The position numbers and the translations under genes are program-made. The notes beneath the pieces are model-generated. The model was not told where the DNA came from. It searched no databases and was given only the letters and a program-made list of their open reading frames with translations. DNA of 64,000 bases from Microbacteriaceae bacterium (lineage in GTDB: Bacteria > Actinomycetota > Actinomycetes > Actinomycetales > Microbacteriaceae), in the NCBI GenBank assembly GCA_031177985.1, contig JAPSJW010000001.1, positions 496,001 to 560,000 of the forward strand, in the 5' to 3' direction. The first letter of the stretch is position 1. Each line of letters begins with the position of its first letter. Of the stretch, positions 42,136 through 51,120 are shown one piece after another.

Positions 42136-42894
42136 GTGCACACCGATCTCGTCACCCGCCTCCGCGCCGCCGGGTCGGTGTTCGCCGAGGACGAGGCGGC
42201 GCTGCTGATCAGGGCGGCGGCCGACGACGCGCACCTCGAGCGGATGACGCAGCGCCGCATTCGAGGAGACGCGCTCGAGCACGTGGTCGGCTGGACGGAC
42301 TTCTGCGGTCTGCGCATCCCGCTCGACGCCGGGGTGTTCGTGCCACGCAGGCGCACCGAGGTGCTCGCCAGGGCGACGCTCGATCGGGTTCGCGACGGCG
42401 ACCTCGTCGTCGAGCTCTGCTGCGGTGCAGCAGCGATCGGGCGATTCCTGATCGAGCACCGGCGGATCGAGCTGCACGCGGCCGACGTCGTGCCGGCCGC
42501 CGTCGCGAACGCCCGTCGCACACTCGAGAGTCGGGCCACTGTGCACGAGGGCGACCTGTTCGACGCCCTCCCGGAGGCGCTGAGGGGGCGGATCGACGTC
42601 GTCGTCGCGAACGTGCCGTACGTTCCGACCGCCGAGATCGAGCACCTGCCTCGCGACTTCCGCGACAACGAGCCGCGGGTGGCTCTCGACGGTGGAGCGG
42701 ATGGGCTCGACGTGCTGCGGCGACTGGTGGGCGTCGCGCCGGCGTGGCTGCGGCCCGGCGCATCCGTTCTCGTCGAGAGCAGCCTCGATCAGGCTGCGGC
42801 TGCCGCAGCCGTTCTCCAAGATGCCGGCTTCGCGCCACGCATCGACATCGACGACGAACTCGAGGTCGCCGTGGTCAGCGGAACGCTCGGCTGA
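42136..42894 (+). CDS. HemK/PrmC-like methyltransferase with NVPY motif
   Basis: The 252-aa protein resembles release-factor glutamine methyltransferases: LVVELCCGAAAIGRFLIE is motif I, and motif IV reads VVVANVPYVP instead of the usual NPPY. The Val in place of Pro is known in some PrmC-like proteins, so function is uncertain. It has a GTG start 6 nt after TACTCT with no ribosome site (leaderless pattern). Confidence 0.75.
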   Translation: MHTDLVTRLRAAGSVFAEDEAALLIRAAADDAHLERMTQRRIRGDALEHVVGWTDFCGLRIPLDAGVFVPRRRTEVLARATLDRVRDGDLVVELCCGAAAIGRFLIEHRRIELHAADVVPAAVANARRTLESRATVHEGDLFDALPEALRGRIDVVVANVPYVPTAEIEHLPRDFRDNEPRVALDGGADGLDVLRRLVGVAPAWLRPGASVLVESSLDQAAAAAAVLQDAGFAPRIDIDDELEVAVVSGTLG

Positions 42895-42900
42895 GAAGGG

Positions 42901-43158
42901 TCACTTCCCGGCGCGGCGGATGCGGATGGGGCCTCGGGCGGTCGACGGATCGACGACGTTCCCGCCCTGCGTGATCTCGACCTCGCCGTCGGCGACCAGC
43001 TCGGCCGCGACACGGCGCGTGGGCTCCATGAGGTCGCGCCACTGCTCGCCGCCGACATCGCGCGCGGCCTCCGAGGGGCAGATGGTCGCGTCCGACGCCC
43101 GATTGTCGAGCAGCCCGCGGATGGATTCCGCCAGCCGGTCGTCGAGAGAGCGTTCCAT
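42901..43158 (-). CDS. DUF3253 protein, small
   Basis: An 85-aa protein of the DUF3253 type, winged-helix-like, with SLDDRLAESIRGLLDNRASDATICPSEAARDV near the N terminus and a C-terminal basic end (RGPIRIRRAGK). It is probably a DNA- or RNA-linked small protein; function unknown. It is convergent with the PrmC-like gene. Confidence 0.75.
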   Translation of the reverse strand: MERSLDDRLAESIRGLLDNRASDATICPSEAARDVGGEQWRDLMEPTRRVAAELVADGEVEITQGGNVVDPSTARGPIRIRRAGK

Positions 43159-43233
43159 CTCCCCATCATCGCTGTGCCGCGCCGAACATCCGCTTGAAAC
43201 ATCGCGGCAACACCGCGGGCGTAGCCTGACGGA

Positions 43234-44868
43234 ATGGTGGACCTGTTCGACGGCTATGGCGCCACGGCCACGGCGGTCGGATCGCACGCGTGGGACGAGA
43301 TGTTCGCCGGCCCGGGGGAAGCGCGCCCCTCCTACCGGGAGCTGCACAGCTCGCTCGCGCGGATGACCCAGGCCGAGCTGCGCGGACGCACCGAGGCGCT
43401 CGCCGACAGCTACCTCGCGCAGGGTGTGACCTTCGACTTCGCGGGCGAGGAGCGGCCCTTCCCGCTGGACGCCGTGCCGAGGATCATCGACGGAGCCGAG
43501 TGGCGCACCGTCGAGGCGGGCGTGAAGCAGCGGGTGCGGGCACTCGAGGCATTCCTCTCCGACATCTACGGCCCCCAGCTGGCGATCCGCGACCAGGTCA
43601 TCCCGGCCCGCCTCATCACGTCGTCGAGCCACTTCCACCGCCAGGCCGCCGGAATCGTCAGCGCCAACGGCGTGCGCATCCAGGTCAGCGGCATCGACCT
43701 CATCCGTGACGAGCGCGGAGCCTGGCGGGTGCTCGAAGACAACGTGCGGGTGCCGAGCGGCGTGAGCTACGTCATCTCGAACCGCCGGGTGATGGCGCAG
43801 ACCCTGCCCGAGCTCTTCGTGTCGATGCGCGTGCGGCCCGTCGGCGACTACCCGAACAAGCTGCTGCAGGCGCTGCGGGCATCCGCTCCCGATGGAGTGG
43901 ACGACCCGACCATCGTCGTTCTGACGCCGGGCGTCTACAACTCGGCCTACTACGAGCACACCCTGCTCGCGCGGCTGATGGGCGTGGAGCTCGTCGAGGG
44001 GCGCGACCTGTTCTGCTCGGGCGGCAGGGTCTGGATGCGCACGACCGCCGGCCCGCGACGCGTCGACGTGATCTACCGCAGGGTCGACGACGACTTCCTC
44101 GACCCCCTCCTGTTCCGCGCCGACTCGATGCTGGGCTCCCCGGGACTCATGCTCGCCGCGCGGCTCGGCAACGTCACGATCGCGAACGCCGTCGGCAACG
44201 GCGTCGCGGACGACAAGCTCGTCTACACCTACGTGCCCGACCTCATCCGCTACTACCTCTCGGAGGAGCCGCTCCTGCCGAACGTCGACACCTGGCGGCT
44301 GGAGGACCCCGGCGCGCTCGAGGAGGTGCTCGACCGTCTCGACGAGCTCGTCGTGAAGCCGGTCGACGGATCCGGCGGCAAGGGACTCGTCGTCGGTCCC
44401 GCCGCCTCGAAGCCGCAGCTCGAGAACCTGCGCAACCAGCTGCTGCGCGACCCTCGGGGCTGGATCGCCCAGCCGGTGGTGCAGCTCTCCACCATCCCGA
44501 CCCTCGTCGACGACGGCATCCGCCCGCGTCACGCCGACCTGCGGCCCTTCGCGGTCAACGACGGCAAGGACATCTGGGTGCTGCCAGGAGGCCTCACCCG
44601 CGTCGCCCTGCCGGAAGGGCAGCTCGTCGTGAACTCCTCGCAGGGCGGCGGCTCGAAGGACACCTGGGTGATCGGCAAGGACCCGAGCGAGGTGCGGATG
44701 CACGACATCCAGGGGCTGGTGGCGGAGCAGGCCGCGAACACCTCCGCGATCCCGATCATCTCGGGCGACCACATGCCCGACCACAACCCGCAGGACGACC
44801 CCCGCCGCGACCAGCAGCAACAGCAGCAGCAAACAAAGGCCCCACCAACAGGAGATGCACCATGCTGA
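43234..44868 (+). CDS. Circularly permuted ATP-grasp protein, with polyglutamine tail
   Basis: A 544-aa protein of the CP_ATPgrasp family, which precedes an alpha-E domain gene and a transglutaminase in many bacteria. Conserved parts include LEDNVRVPSGVSYVISNR, VIYRRVDDDFLDPL and VVKPVDGSGGKGLVVGP (a glycine-rich ATP loop). ATP-grasp enzymes link acids to amines, so peptide-like bond formation is predicted. The last 20 residues hold a run of seven Gln in a disordered, charged tail. TAGCCT lies 6 nt before the ATG (leaderless pattern). The next gene starts inside its last codons. Confidence 0.85.
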   Translation: MVDLFDGYGATATAVGSHAWDEMFAGPGEARPSYRELHSSLARMTQAELRGRTEALADSYLAQGVTFDFAGEERPFPLDAVPRIIDGAEWRTVEAGVKQRVRALEAFLSDIYGPQLAIRDQVIPARLITSSSHFHRQAAGIVSANGVRIQVSGIDLIRDERGAWRVLEDNVRVPSGVSYVISNRRVMAQTLPELFVSMRVRPVGDYPNKLLQALRASAPDGVDDPTIVVLTPGVYNSAYYEHTLLARLMGVELVEGRDLFCSGGRVWMRTTAGPRRVDVIYRRVDDDFLDPLLFRADSMLGSPGLMLAARLGNVTIANAVGNGVADDKLVYTYVPDLIRYYLSEEPLLPNVDTWRLEDPGALEEVLDRLDELVVKPVDGSGGKGLVVGPAASKPQLENLRNQLLRDPRGWIAQPVVQLSTIPTLVDDGIRPRHADLRPFAVNDGKDIWVLPGGLTRVALPEGQLVVNSSQGGGSKDTWVIGKDPSEVRMHDIQGLVAEQAANTSAIPIISGDHMPDHNPQDDPRRDQQQQQQQTKAPPTGDAPC

Positions 44869-45791
44869 GCCGCATCGCCGAGTCGCTCTTCTGGATCGGC
44901 CGCTACATCGAGCGCAGCGACGGCACCGCGCGCATCCTCGACGTGCACCTGCAGCTGCTGCTCGAGGATCCCTGGATCGAGGAGAACCTCGCCTGCCGCT
45001 CGCTGCTCAGCGTGATGGGCAGCGACGTCGCCGACGACCGGGAGCTGACCCGCGCCGACGTGCTGAGCATCCTCGCCGTCGACCGCAGCCAGCCGAGCTC
45101 GATCGCCTACTCGCTCGGCGCCGCCCGCGAGAACGCACGGCGCGCCCGCGAGATCGTGTCGACCGAGCTCTGGGAGGTGCTCAACACCACGAGAGCACGG
45201 ATGCCGCGCAAGGTCGCACAGGACAAGGTGCACGAGTTCTTCGGCTGGGTTCGTGAGCGCGCGGCCCTCGCGGTCGGCATCATCGAGTCGGCGACGAGCC
45301 GCGACGAGGCGTGGCAGTTCTTCACCCTCGGCCGCAGCATGGAGCGCGCGGACATGACCGCGCGGCTGCTCGCGACGCGGTCGCTGACCGAAGCATCCGG
45401 ACCGTCGTGGACGACCATCCTGCGCAGCTGCGGCGCCTACGAGGCGTACCTGCGCACCTACCGCGGGGTGCCGAGCGCCCGCAACGCCGCCGAGTTCCTG
45501 CTGCTCGACCGGCTGTTCCCGCGCAGCATCCTCTTCTCGGTGAGCCGCGCGGAGCAGTGCCTGCGCGAGATCGAGCCGCGCACCGGCCGGGTCGGCGTCT
45601 CCGACCAGGCGCAGCGCCTGCTCGGGCAGATCCGCAGCGAGCTCGAGTACCGGCCGATCTCCGACATCCTCGACGACCTGCCGAGGCACATGGACAGCGT
45701 GCAGGATGCGACGAGCGCCGCATCCGAGGCGATCCGGCAGCGCTACTTCCCGACCAATGCCGCACCGAGCTGGGTGGGGGACACCGCGTGA
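44862..45791 (+). CDS. Alpha-E domain protein
   Basis: A 309-aa all-helical protein of the alpha-E family with MLSRIAESLFWIGRYIERSDGTARILDVH at the N terminus. It always accompanies the CP_ATPgrasp protein. Its biochemical role is unknown. It overlaps both neighbours (7 bp upstream, 4 bp downstream). Confidence 0.88.
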   Translation: MLSRIAESLFWIGRYIERSDGTARILDVHLQLLLEDPWIEENLACRSLLSVMGSDVADDRELTRADVLSILAVDRSQPSSIAYSLGAARENARRAREIVSTELWEVLNTTRARMPRKVAQDKVHEFFGWVRERAALAVGIIESATSRDEAWQFFTLGRSMERADMTARLLATRSLTEASGPSWTTILRSCGAYEAYLRTYRGVPSARNAAEFLLLDRLFPRSILFSVSRAEQCLREIEPRTGRVGVSDQAQRLLGQIRSELEYRPISDILDDLPRHMDSVQDATSAASEAIRQRYFPTNAAPSWVGDTA

Positions 45792-46633
45792 AGCGGCTAC
45801 GCATCCGTCATGTGACGGGATTCCACTATCACGGCGAGGTCACCGCCTCCTACAACGAGGCGCGGATGCTGCCCTCGAGCGGCGACGGCCAGCTGGTGCT
45901 GCACGCCAACCTCGAGATCTCGCCGATCTCGAGCCAGCACTCCTACGTCGACTACTGGGGGTCGCGGGTGTCGTCGTTCGAGATGCTCACCCCGCACCGC
46001 GACCTGACCCTGACGGCGACGAGTCTCGTCGAGGTGCGCGACCGCGGGCACTCCGACTGCAAGCTCGACTGGGACACCCTCGGGCTCGCCGCCGAGTCGG
46101 CGACCGCCTACGTGGAGCAGTCCGAGCAGACCCGCCTGACCGACCCGCCCGACGAGGTCGTGGAACTGGCGCAGCGCATTCGCGACGAGGGCGGCGACCC
46201 GTGCATGACCGCGATGGCGATCGGAAGGGCCATCCACGAGCAGATCGAGTACGTGCAGGGCGTGACGCAGGTCTACTCGACAGCGAAGGACGCCTGGCAG
46301 CACAAGAAGGGCGTCTGCCAGGACATCACCCACCTCGCGATCGGAGCGATGCGCGCGGTCGGCATCCCCGCGCGGTACGTCTCCGGCTACCTGCTGCCGA
46401 GACCGGATGCCGCGATCGGCGAGACGATCGCCGGCGAGTCCCACGCCTGGGTCGAGTGGTTCTGCGGCGAATGGCGCGGCTTCGACCCGACCAACGCGAT
46501 CGACATCGGCGACCGGCACGTGCTCGTCGGCCGAGGCCGGGATTACAACGACGTGCCGCCGCTGCGCGGGGTGTACGCGGGGCCTTACGGGTCGCAACTG
46601 TTCGTGAACGTGGAGATCACGCGGGAGACGTAG
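45788..46633 (+). CDS. Transglutaminase-like protease family protein
   Basis: The 281-aa protein has a bacterial transglutaminase N-terminal domain, then the papain-like fold with Cys177 (KGVCQDITHL), His219 (GESHAWVEWF) and Asp233 (GFDPTNA). In this operon type it is thought to process or link amide bonds. The GTG start overlaps the alpha-E stop. Not secreted. Confidence 0.88.
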   Translation: MKRLRIRHVTGFHYHGEVTASYNEARMLPSSGDGQLVLHANLEISPISSQHSYVDYWGSRVSSFEMLTPHRDLTLTATSLVEVRDRGHSDCKLDWDTLGLAAESATAYVEQSEQTRLTDPPDEVVELAQRIRDEGGDPCMTAMAIGRAIHEQIEYVQGVTQVYSTAKDAWQHKKGVCQDITHLAIGAMRAVGIPARYVSGYLLPRPDAAIGETIAGESHAWVEWFCGEWRGFDPTNAIDIGDRHVLVGRGRDYNDVPPLRGVYAGPYGSQLFVNVEITRET

Positions 46634-46655
46634 CCGCCGCTTCCTGGCGTGCTTG

Positions 46656-47138
46656 TCAGGCGTCGTCGCGCAACCGCAGTCGCACGATGACCTCACCTGA
46701 GCCGTCCACCTCGCCGGTCGGCTCGAACCCGAGCGATCGGTAGAACCCCGCTGGTCCGCCCTCCTCGTCTACGTAGCTCGTGAGCAGCTCGACGGCGCCT
46801 TCGGCTCGCACCAGATCGGCGACGAGCTGCACGACGGCCCGGCCGTAGCCCTTGCCCTGGTGCGACTCGTCGATGAGCAGCTTCCACAGGAACCAGGGTC
46901 CGATGAGGTCCGGGGGCTGCGGCACGACATTCCAGCTCAGCATCACGAATCCGACCGCGCGATCGCCCGCCAGCACTGCTCGCGGCCACGGATTCGCGTG
47001 CGGGTACGCGGCGGCGTCGTTCAGGGCGTCTTGGACCGAGCCGACGAAACGCAGCTGGGAGGGGGTGACGCGCAGCGCGAACAGGTCGGCGCGCGTGCTG
47101 TCATCGATCTGCGCCAGCCGGATGCCGCTCGAGCTCAT
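46656..47138 (-). CDS. GNAT family N-acetyltransferase
   Basis: A 160-aa acetyltransferase with the acetyl-CoA loop QGKGYGRAVVQLV and the FYRSLGFEPTGEV motif. Substrate unknown. ATG 47138 has AGGA about 8 nt upstream. Confidence 0.86.
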   Translation of the reverse strand: MSSSGIRLAQIDDSTRADLFALRVTPSQLRFVGSVQDALNDAAAYPHANPWPRAVLAGDRAVGFVMLSWNVVPQPPDLIGPWFLWKLLIDESHQGKGYGRAVVQLVADLVRAEGAVELLTSYVDEEGGPAGFYRSLGFEPTGEVDGSGEVIVRLRLRDDA

Positions 47139-47255
47139 CCGACGATCCTGCCACCGACGCGTACGCTCGGAGAGCAGCACCGACCATCGCGCTGAACCCC
47201 GGCTCAGCCGACAAAGGACCGCCGCCCTGTCGCAACCGGCGCATAGGCTCGGAGC

Positions 47256-47630
47256 ATGCCGAAACCCCCGCTGTTCCTGTTCGACGGCGACTGCGGGTTC
47301 TGCACGGCGTCGGTGAACCGGCTGAGGGATGACCTTCCGGTTTTCCCCGACGCACAGCCGTGGCAGTGGGTGGACCTGGCGGAACTCGGGCTGAGTCGTG
47401 ACGACGTCGCGAACGCTTCCTGGCTGCTCGCGGGCGGTCGGCGCTACCGCGGACACCTCGCCTTCTCGGCGCTGCTGCGGATGCAGCCGCGTGTCGCTCT
47501 GCGGTTCGCGGGGTGGATGCTCGCTACGCCGCCCTTCTCATGGGCCGCGAGGGTGGGCTACGCGTTGGTGGCCCGGTTCCGGCACCGGCTGCCCGGGGGG
47601 ACCCCCGCATGCGCGATGCCGCGGCGGTGA
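47256..47630 (+). CDS. DCC family thiol-disulfide oxidoreductase-like protein (DUF393)
   Basis: The 124-aa protein has the FDGDCGFC motif (Cys13, Cys16) that names the family, with a thioredoxin-like fold, and later RYRGHLAFSALL. Function is unknown. TAGGCT lies 6 nt before the ATG (leaderless pattern). Its 3' 209 bp and 21 bp beyond are repeated at 51516-51745. Confidence 0.88.
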   Translation: MPKPPLFLFDGDCGFCTASVNRLRDDLPVFPDAQPWQWVDLAELGLSRDDVANASWLLAGGRRYRGHLAFSALLRMQPRVALRFAGWMLATPPFSWAARVGYALVARFRHRLPGGTPACAMPRR

Positions 47631-47651
47631 GATGACGGCTGCCGGAAAGGC
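47422..47651. repeat. 230-bp direct repeat, left copy (3' end of the DCC gene)
   Basis: It matches 51516-51745 with four mismatches and no gaps (offset 4094). The left copy is the end of an intact gene; the right copy is a truncated fragment. See the finding about the duplication. Confidence 0.95.
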
Positions 47652-47656
47652 TGAGA

Positions 47657-47863
47657 ATGAGCAAGCCCACACCCTACGAGTTGACGATCTGGACGCTCGG
47701 TTTTCTTGGGGCTCTGTTCATCTTCGGATCCGGCGCTGCGCTTCTGCTGCTCCCGGAGGGGCCCGCGAGGGGGATCTCCTGGGGCGCATTGGTGCTCGGC
47801 CTTCTACTGACCGCCGCCGGGCTGGTGCTCCTCGGGCGAGGTTGGCGCAGGCACGGGCGATGA
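47657..47863 (+). CDS. Small two-helix membrane protein
   Basis: A 68-aa protein with helices around ELTIWTLGFLGALFIFGSGAALLLL and GALVLGLLLTAAGLVLLG, ending in RRHGR. No family recognised. It begins five bases after the left direct repeat. A GGAAAGG lies 9 nt upstream of the ATG, just inside the repeat end. Confidence 0.55.
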   Translation: MSKPTPYELTIWTLGFLGALFIFGSGAALLLLPEGPARGISWGALVLGLLLTAAGLVLLGRGWRRHGR

Positions 47864-47922
47864 ATGAGGACGGCCCCGGCGAGAGCTAGTTTCTGACCCG
47901 AGAACGCGTCTATGGTGCGCAT

Positions 47923-48123
47923 GTGTCCCTTCGAGAACCCAGCCTGTGGCCGGTGTTGATCTATTCCGTGCCCACATCGCTATTGGCGGTCGTCTTCTTC
48001 GCCGTGACGCTGTCCCGCCCAGCTGGCGAGCTGACCGCCATCACGCTGTTGCTGCTCGCCGGCGTAATCGGTCTCAACGTCTTCCTCATTGCTCGAGCCT
48101 TGAGGCGCCGCCGCTCCCGGTGA
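47923..48123 (+). CDS. Small two-helix membrane protein
   Basis: A 66-aa protein with hydrophobic segments PVLIYSVPTSLLAVVFFAVTL and ITLLLLAGVIGLNVFLIA, and a basic tail (LRRRRSR). GTG 47923 follows TATGGT by 6 nt with no ribosome site (leaderless pattern). Unknown function. Confidence 0.55.
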   Translation: MSLREPSLWPVLIYSVPTSLLAVVFFAVTLSRPAGELTAITLLLLAGVIGLNVFLIARALRRRRSR

Positions 48124-48244
48124 CAGCTAAGAATCGGGAACCCTCTAAGCGGCGCCGTGACCCCCGAAGTAACGCTCCTGCGCATCGACGCCTCGGCGCG
48201 AGCGTCGTTGTCCGAAGCGGGGAGGCCCTGCAAGGGTTCTGGCT

Positions 48245-48976
48245 ATGGATAGGACGGTTGGGGGCGTGCTCGGCGTGTTCGCTCACCCGGACGACGAGTC
48301 GCTCTCAGCGGGCGGCGTGCTTGCGCGAGCGGCGTCTCTCGGTGTGCGCACCGAGGTTGTGACCACGACCTGGAGCGAGGACACTCACCGCGCGCGGGAG
48401 CTCGCAACCGCCCTCACGGTCTTGAGGGCTGGGACTCCGAAGCTCCTCGGCTACGCGGACGCGTTCGTTCCCGAGTCCGCGCCACGGTCGGCACGGTTGC
48501 TTGACGCGCGCCTGGATGAGGTCGTCAGTCGCCTCGTCTCGCAGATCCGCGAGTTCCGACCGACAACCGTCATCACCCACGATGCATACGGTGGCGTGAC
48601 CGGCCATCCCGATCACATCCACACCTACCGCGTGACAGCCCTAGCAGTGGAGGCAGCTGGAATGGAGTCGGCGTACCGCGAGAAAGGTGAACCGTGGAGT
48701 GCGCCGGAACTGTTACTGGCAACACACCCGCGTTCCATGCTCCGCCAGATCACGAAGCTGCTTGGTGCCCCCGAGCGCCTCTTCTTTTCGCCCGACACCG
48801 AGGTATCCGAACGGATCGACGTCACCCCGTGGCTGAACACCAAGGTCGACGCGATCCTCGCCCACAGAAGCGAGGTTGAACGCGGGGCCGGCCCGGGGTT
48901 AGTTGCGTCCCTCTCGCGCGAGCAGCGTCTGCAATTGCTCGGCACCGAGTGGTACACGCGCCGGATCCCGTACTAG
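48245..48976 (+). CDS. PIG-L family deacetylase
   Basis: The 243-aa protein has the zinc site AHPDDE (residues 13-18) and TGHPDH, typical of LmbE/PIG-L N-acetylglucosaminyl deacetylases such as MshB and Mca. Acts on an N-acetyl amino sugar or its conjugates; the precise substrate is not clear. It is in the accessory segment bounded by the direct repeats. Confidence 0.87.
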   Translation: MDRTVGGVLGVFAHPDDESLSAGGVLARAASLGVRTEVVTTTWSEDTHRARELATALTVLRAGTPKLLGYADAFVPESAPRSARLLDARLDEVVSRLVSQIREFRPTTVITHDAYGGVTGHPDHIHTYRVTALAVEAAGMESAYREKGEPWSAPELLLATHPRSMLRQITKLLGAPERLFFSPDTEVSERIDVTPWLNTKVDAILAHRSEVERGAGPGLVASLSREQRLQLLGTEWYTRRIPY

Positions 48977-49165
48977 GCGACGATGCGCTTGGAAATCGGC
49001 CCTGAAAAGGGGACGCACTACGCTCCTGCCGGCGAAGCGCTCGACCGATCCCGACTCCGCTGTAGCAGGGCGCGGAGCCGAGACCTGCTTCGGAGCGGCG
49101 GGGTTGACCCTCCGGCGTCTCACTGCCGCTAGCTTCGTGACGTTCGTTCAGGAAAGATGGGCACG

Positions 49166-49426
49166 ATGACGACCATTCGCGCAACCAAGGCGATCTATGT
49201 GACCTTCCTCGTCATCAGCGCCGTCGCTCTGCTCGCTGCGGCAGGAGTTGACGTGTATATCGAGATCGGCAACGACAACGGCCTGGAGATCGGGTTCGGG
49301 TCAGCGGACGACATCCGTCCGTACTTCTGGTTGCGGGGCTTTCTGGTCGTCTCGTTCGTCAGCGCAGTAATCGCCCTTGCCGCATACCTGATCGACAAGT
49401 GGACGGTCCGTCGGTCGGGCAGCTGA
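49166..49426 (+). CDS. Small membrane protein with two helices
   Basis: An 86-aa protein with helices IYVTFLVISAVALLAAAGVDVYI and FWLRGFLVVSFVSAVIALAAYLI and a soluble loop (GNDNGLEIGFGSADDIR). ATG 49166 has GGAAAG 9 nt upstream. Unknown. The 189-bp gap before it (48977-49165) shows no other gene. Confidence 0.5.
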   Translation: MTTIRATKAIYVTFLVISAVALLAAAGVDVYIEIGNDNGLEIGFGSADDIRPYFWLRGFLVVSFVSAVIALAAYLIDKWTVRRSGS

Positions 49427-49427
49427 A

Positions 49428-50171
49428 TCACGAACGCAGCGACAGCACACCGCGCAGAACGGTGGCCGCCGCGCCGGTCGCCGCGATCACGATCAGCAGT
49501 CGCCATGCCCACGGCCGCGGGAGCACCCGTTCGAGGAGTTCGCCGACGACGAGCCCGCCGACGAGCGACAACGCCATCGCCGCCCACGCGAACCAGGTCA
49601 ACGCAGGAAGGGCTGCAGCGCCCGAGACGAGTTTCACCGTCACGGTGGTCACCGCGAGCCCCAGGAAGAGCCCCTGCATGGTCGCCGCGAGCCCGGTCGC
49701 GCGCCAGCCGGTGAGCGCCGCATAGGCGGCTATCGCCGGTCCTGACACGCCCGCGAGCGCGCTGCCGAACCCGGCGGCGACGCCGGTCGCAAGCAGTCCG
49801 CCGGTGCTGTGCTCCACCACCGCGGTGCGAATCGCCGCACTCGCCAGCACGGCGAGCAGCAGCACCGAGCCGACGACGATCTCAGACGTCGCCGGGTCGA
49901 GGACCTGCAGCAGCAGCACCCCGGCGACGACGCCCGGCACGGCGGCGACGAGCAGTGACGCAAGGCGCCGCCAGACCACCGCCCGCCGGAGCGTGACGAG
50001 GCCGATCCCCGCCGCGAGCGCACTCAGCACGTTGACGAGCATCACTCCGGCATTAGCCCCGTAGATCAGCACGACGAACGGCGCCGCGGTCAGGGCGAAT
50101 CCCATCCCCGTCACCCGCTGCAGCACCGCGCCGATGGCGACCGGCAGCCAGATCAGAAACGTCCAGTCCAC
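49428..50171 (-). CDS. TSUP family membrane permease (TauE/SafE type)
   Basis: A 247-aa protein with about eight helices, of the sulfite/anion exporter family. Substrate unknown; sulfur-containing or organic anions are possible. It is convergent with the small membrane protein at 49166. The gap 50172-50364 to the next gene shows nothing I can name. Confidence 0.85.
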   Translation of the reverse strand: MDWTFLIWLPVAIGAVLQRVTGMGFALTAAPFVVLIYGANAGVMLVNVLSALAAGIGLVTLRRAVVWRRLASLLVAAVPGVVAGVLLLQVLDPATSEIVVGSVLLLAVLASAAIRTAVVEHSTGGLLATGVAAGFGSALAGVSGPAIAAYAALTGWRATGLAATMQGLFLGLAVTTVTVKLVSGAAALPALTWFAWAAMALSLVGGLVVGELLERVLPRPWAWRLLIVIAATGAAATVLRGVLSLRS

Positions 50172-50364
50172 CGGTCGTGCAGCTCCTCAACCGCTCGGAC
50201 TGCCGCCGAGCCGCCTCCAGCATGGCGTATCGCCGTACGTCGGTCGGCGCGCGCCGCTTCCGTCCGGCTTCGGGTTGCGCACCTGCGGCCCGCAGGTTCC
50301 AGAAACCGCACAGAAAACTCCCGAAACGGCCGTGCGGCCAAGGCTTGCGCCGTGGCGATTGTTC

Positions 50365-51120
50365 CTACGCGGACTGCGCGCCCGATTCGGATTCCGTTGC
50401 TGGTCGGGACGTCGCCGCAATCGCGCCCGCGACGATGCACGTCACCAGGGATGCAACCGTCGTGAAGAAGGCGACCATAGCGATCGTTCCGTAGACGCGG
50501 ATGGAGACGTCGGGAAGGTCCTGGCTGGAGATCTGAATGCCCGTCCGGAAGCTCGCAAACATGATCAGAATCGTGACCGTGGCCACTCCTGCCGCCGCGA
50601 CGGCCAGCCATGCCGCCCGTGGTCGCGTGGTGGTCCTTGCCCAAGTCTCTCCGAACGAGAGGGCGGCGAGAGCGACCGCACCGGCGAACACAACCAGTGC
50701 GATCCCGGGCCCAGGGCCAGTCTGCTGATCATCCAGGAGCGCGATCAGGGTGATAGCCGAACCCAGCGCCGCGACGATACCGGCAGCCGCGTACCCCAGC
50801 TGTCGCATTCCCTGCTTGGCTCCTGCAACCGCGGTGATAAGGAGCGCGACGGCGACATAGACGATGGCTAGAAACGGCATGAGCGCAAGCGCTCCCACGG
50901 CAAGGACGCCGAGTGCGATCGCCAGCGCAGTTCGGCCGCGGCTTGGTCGGCCACCGAAGGTGATCAACGCGACCGCGAACATGGACATTGCAAGCCCCCA
51001 ACGGGAGATCCCGAGCTCTCGAGCGCCGTTCATGTCCGCTTTCCACTGCTCCGACCACGTCGAGCGCTGCTGGCGGGGCATCAGCGCCGATGCGACTCCG
51101 ATTACGGGTTCCCAGCTCAT
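50365..51120 (-). CDS. Membrane protein paired with a PadR regulator
   Basis: A 251-aa protein with a soluble N-terminal part (MSWEPVIGVASALMPRQQRSTWSEQWKADM) and about six helices. Its N terminus resembles that of membrane proteins encoded beside PadR regulators. It starts on the last bases of the PadR gene (ATGA), so the two are coupled. Function unknown. Confidence 0.7.
   Translation of the reverse strand: MSWEPVIGVASALMPRQQRSTWSEQWKADMNGARELGISRWGLAMSMFAVALITFGGRPSRGRTALAIALGVLAVGALALMPFLAIVYVAVALLITAVAGAKQGMRQLGYAAAGIVAALGSAITLIALLDDQQTGPGPGIALVVFAGAVALAALSFGETWARTTTRPRAAWLAVAAAGVATVTILIMFASFRTGIQISSQDLPDVSIRVYGTIAMVAFFTTVASLVTCIVAGAIAATSRPATESESGAQSA

Noticed and set aside
43159-44832. 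Minus-strand open frame extending the DUF3253 gene across the ATP-grasp gene
   Set aside because: Only the 85 residues from 43158 downstream look like a real protein; the upstream part is the antisense of the ATP-grasp gene.
48977-49165. A possible small gene before the membrane protein at 49166
   Set aside because: Short frames here have no ribosome site, -10 spacing or recognisable product.
50172-50364. A possible small gene or RNA between TSUP and the membrane protein
   Set aside because: I found no tRNA fold, promoter or coding pattern; only short Arg-rich frames typical of GC-rich noise.
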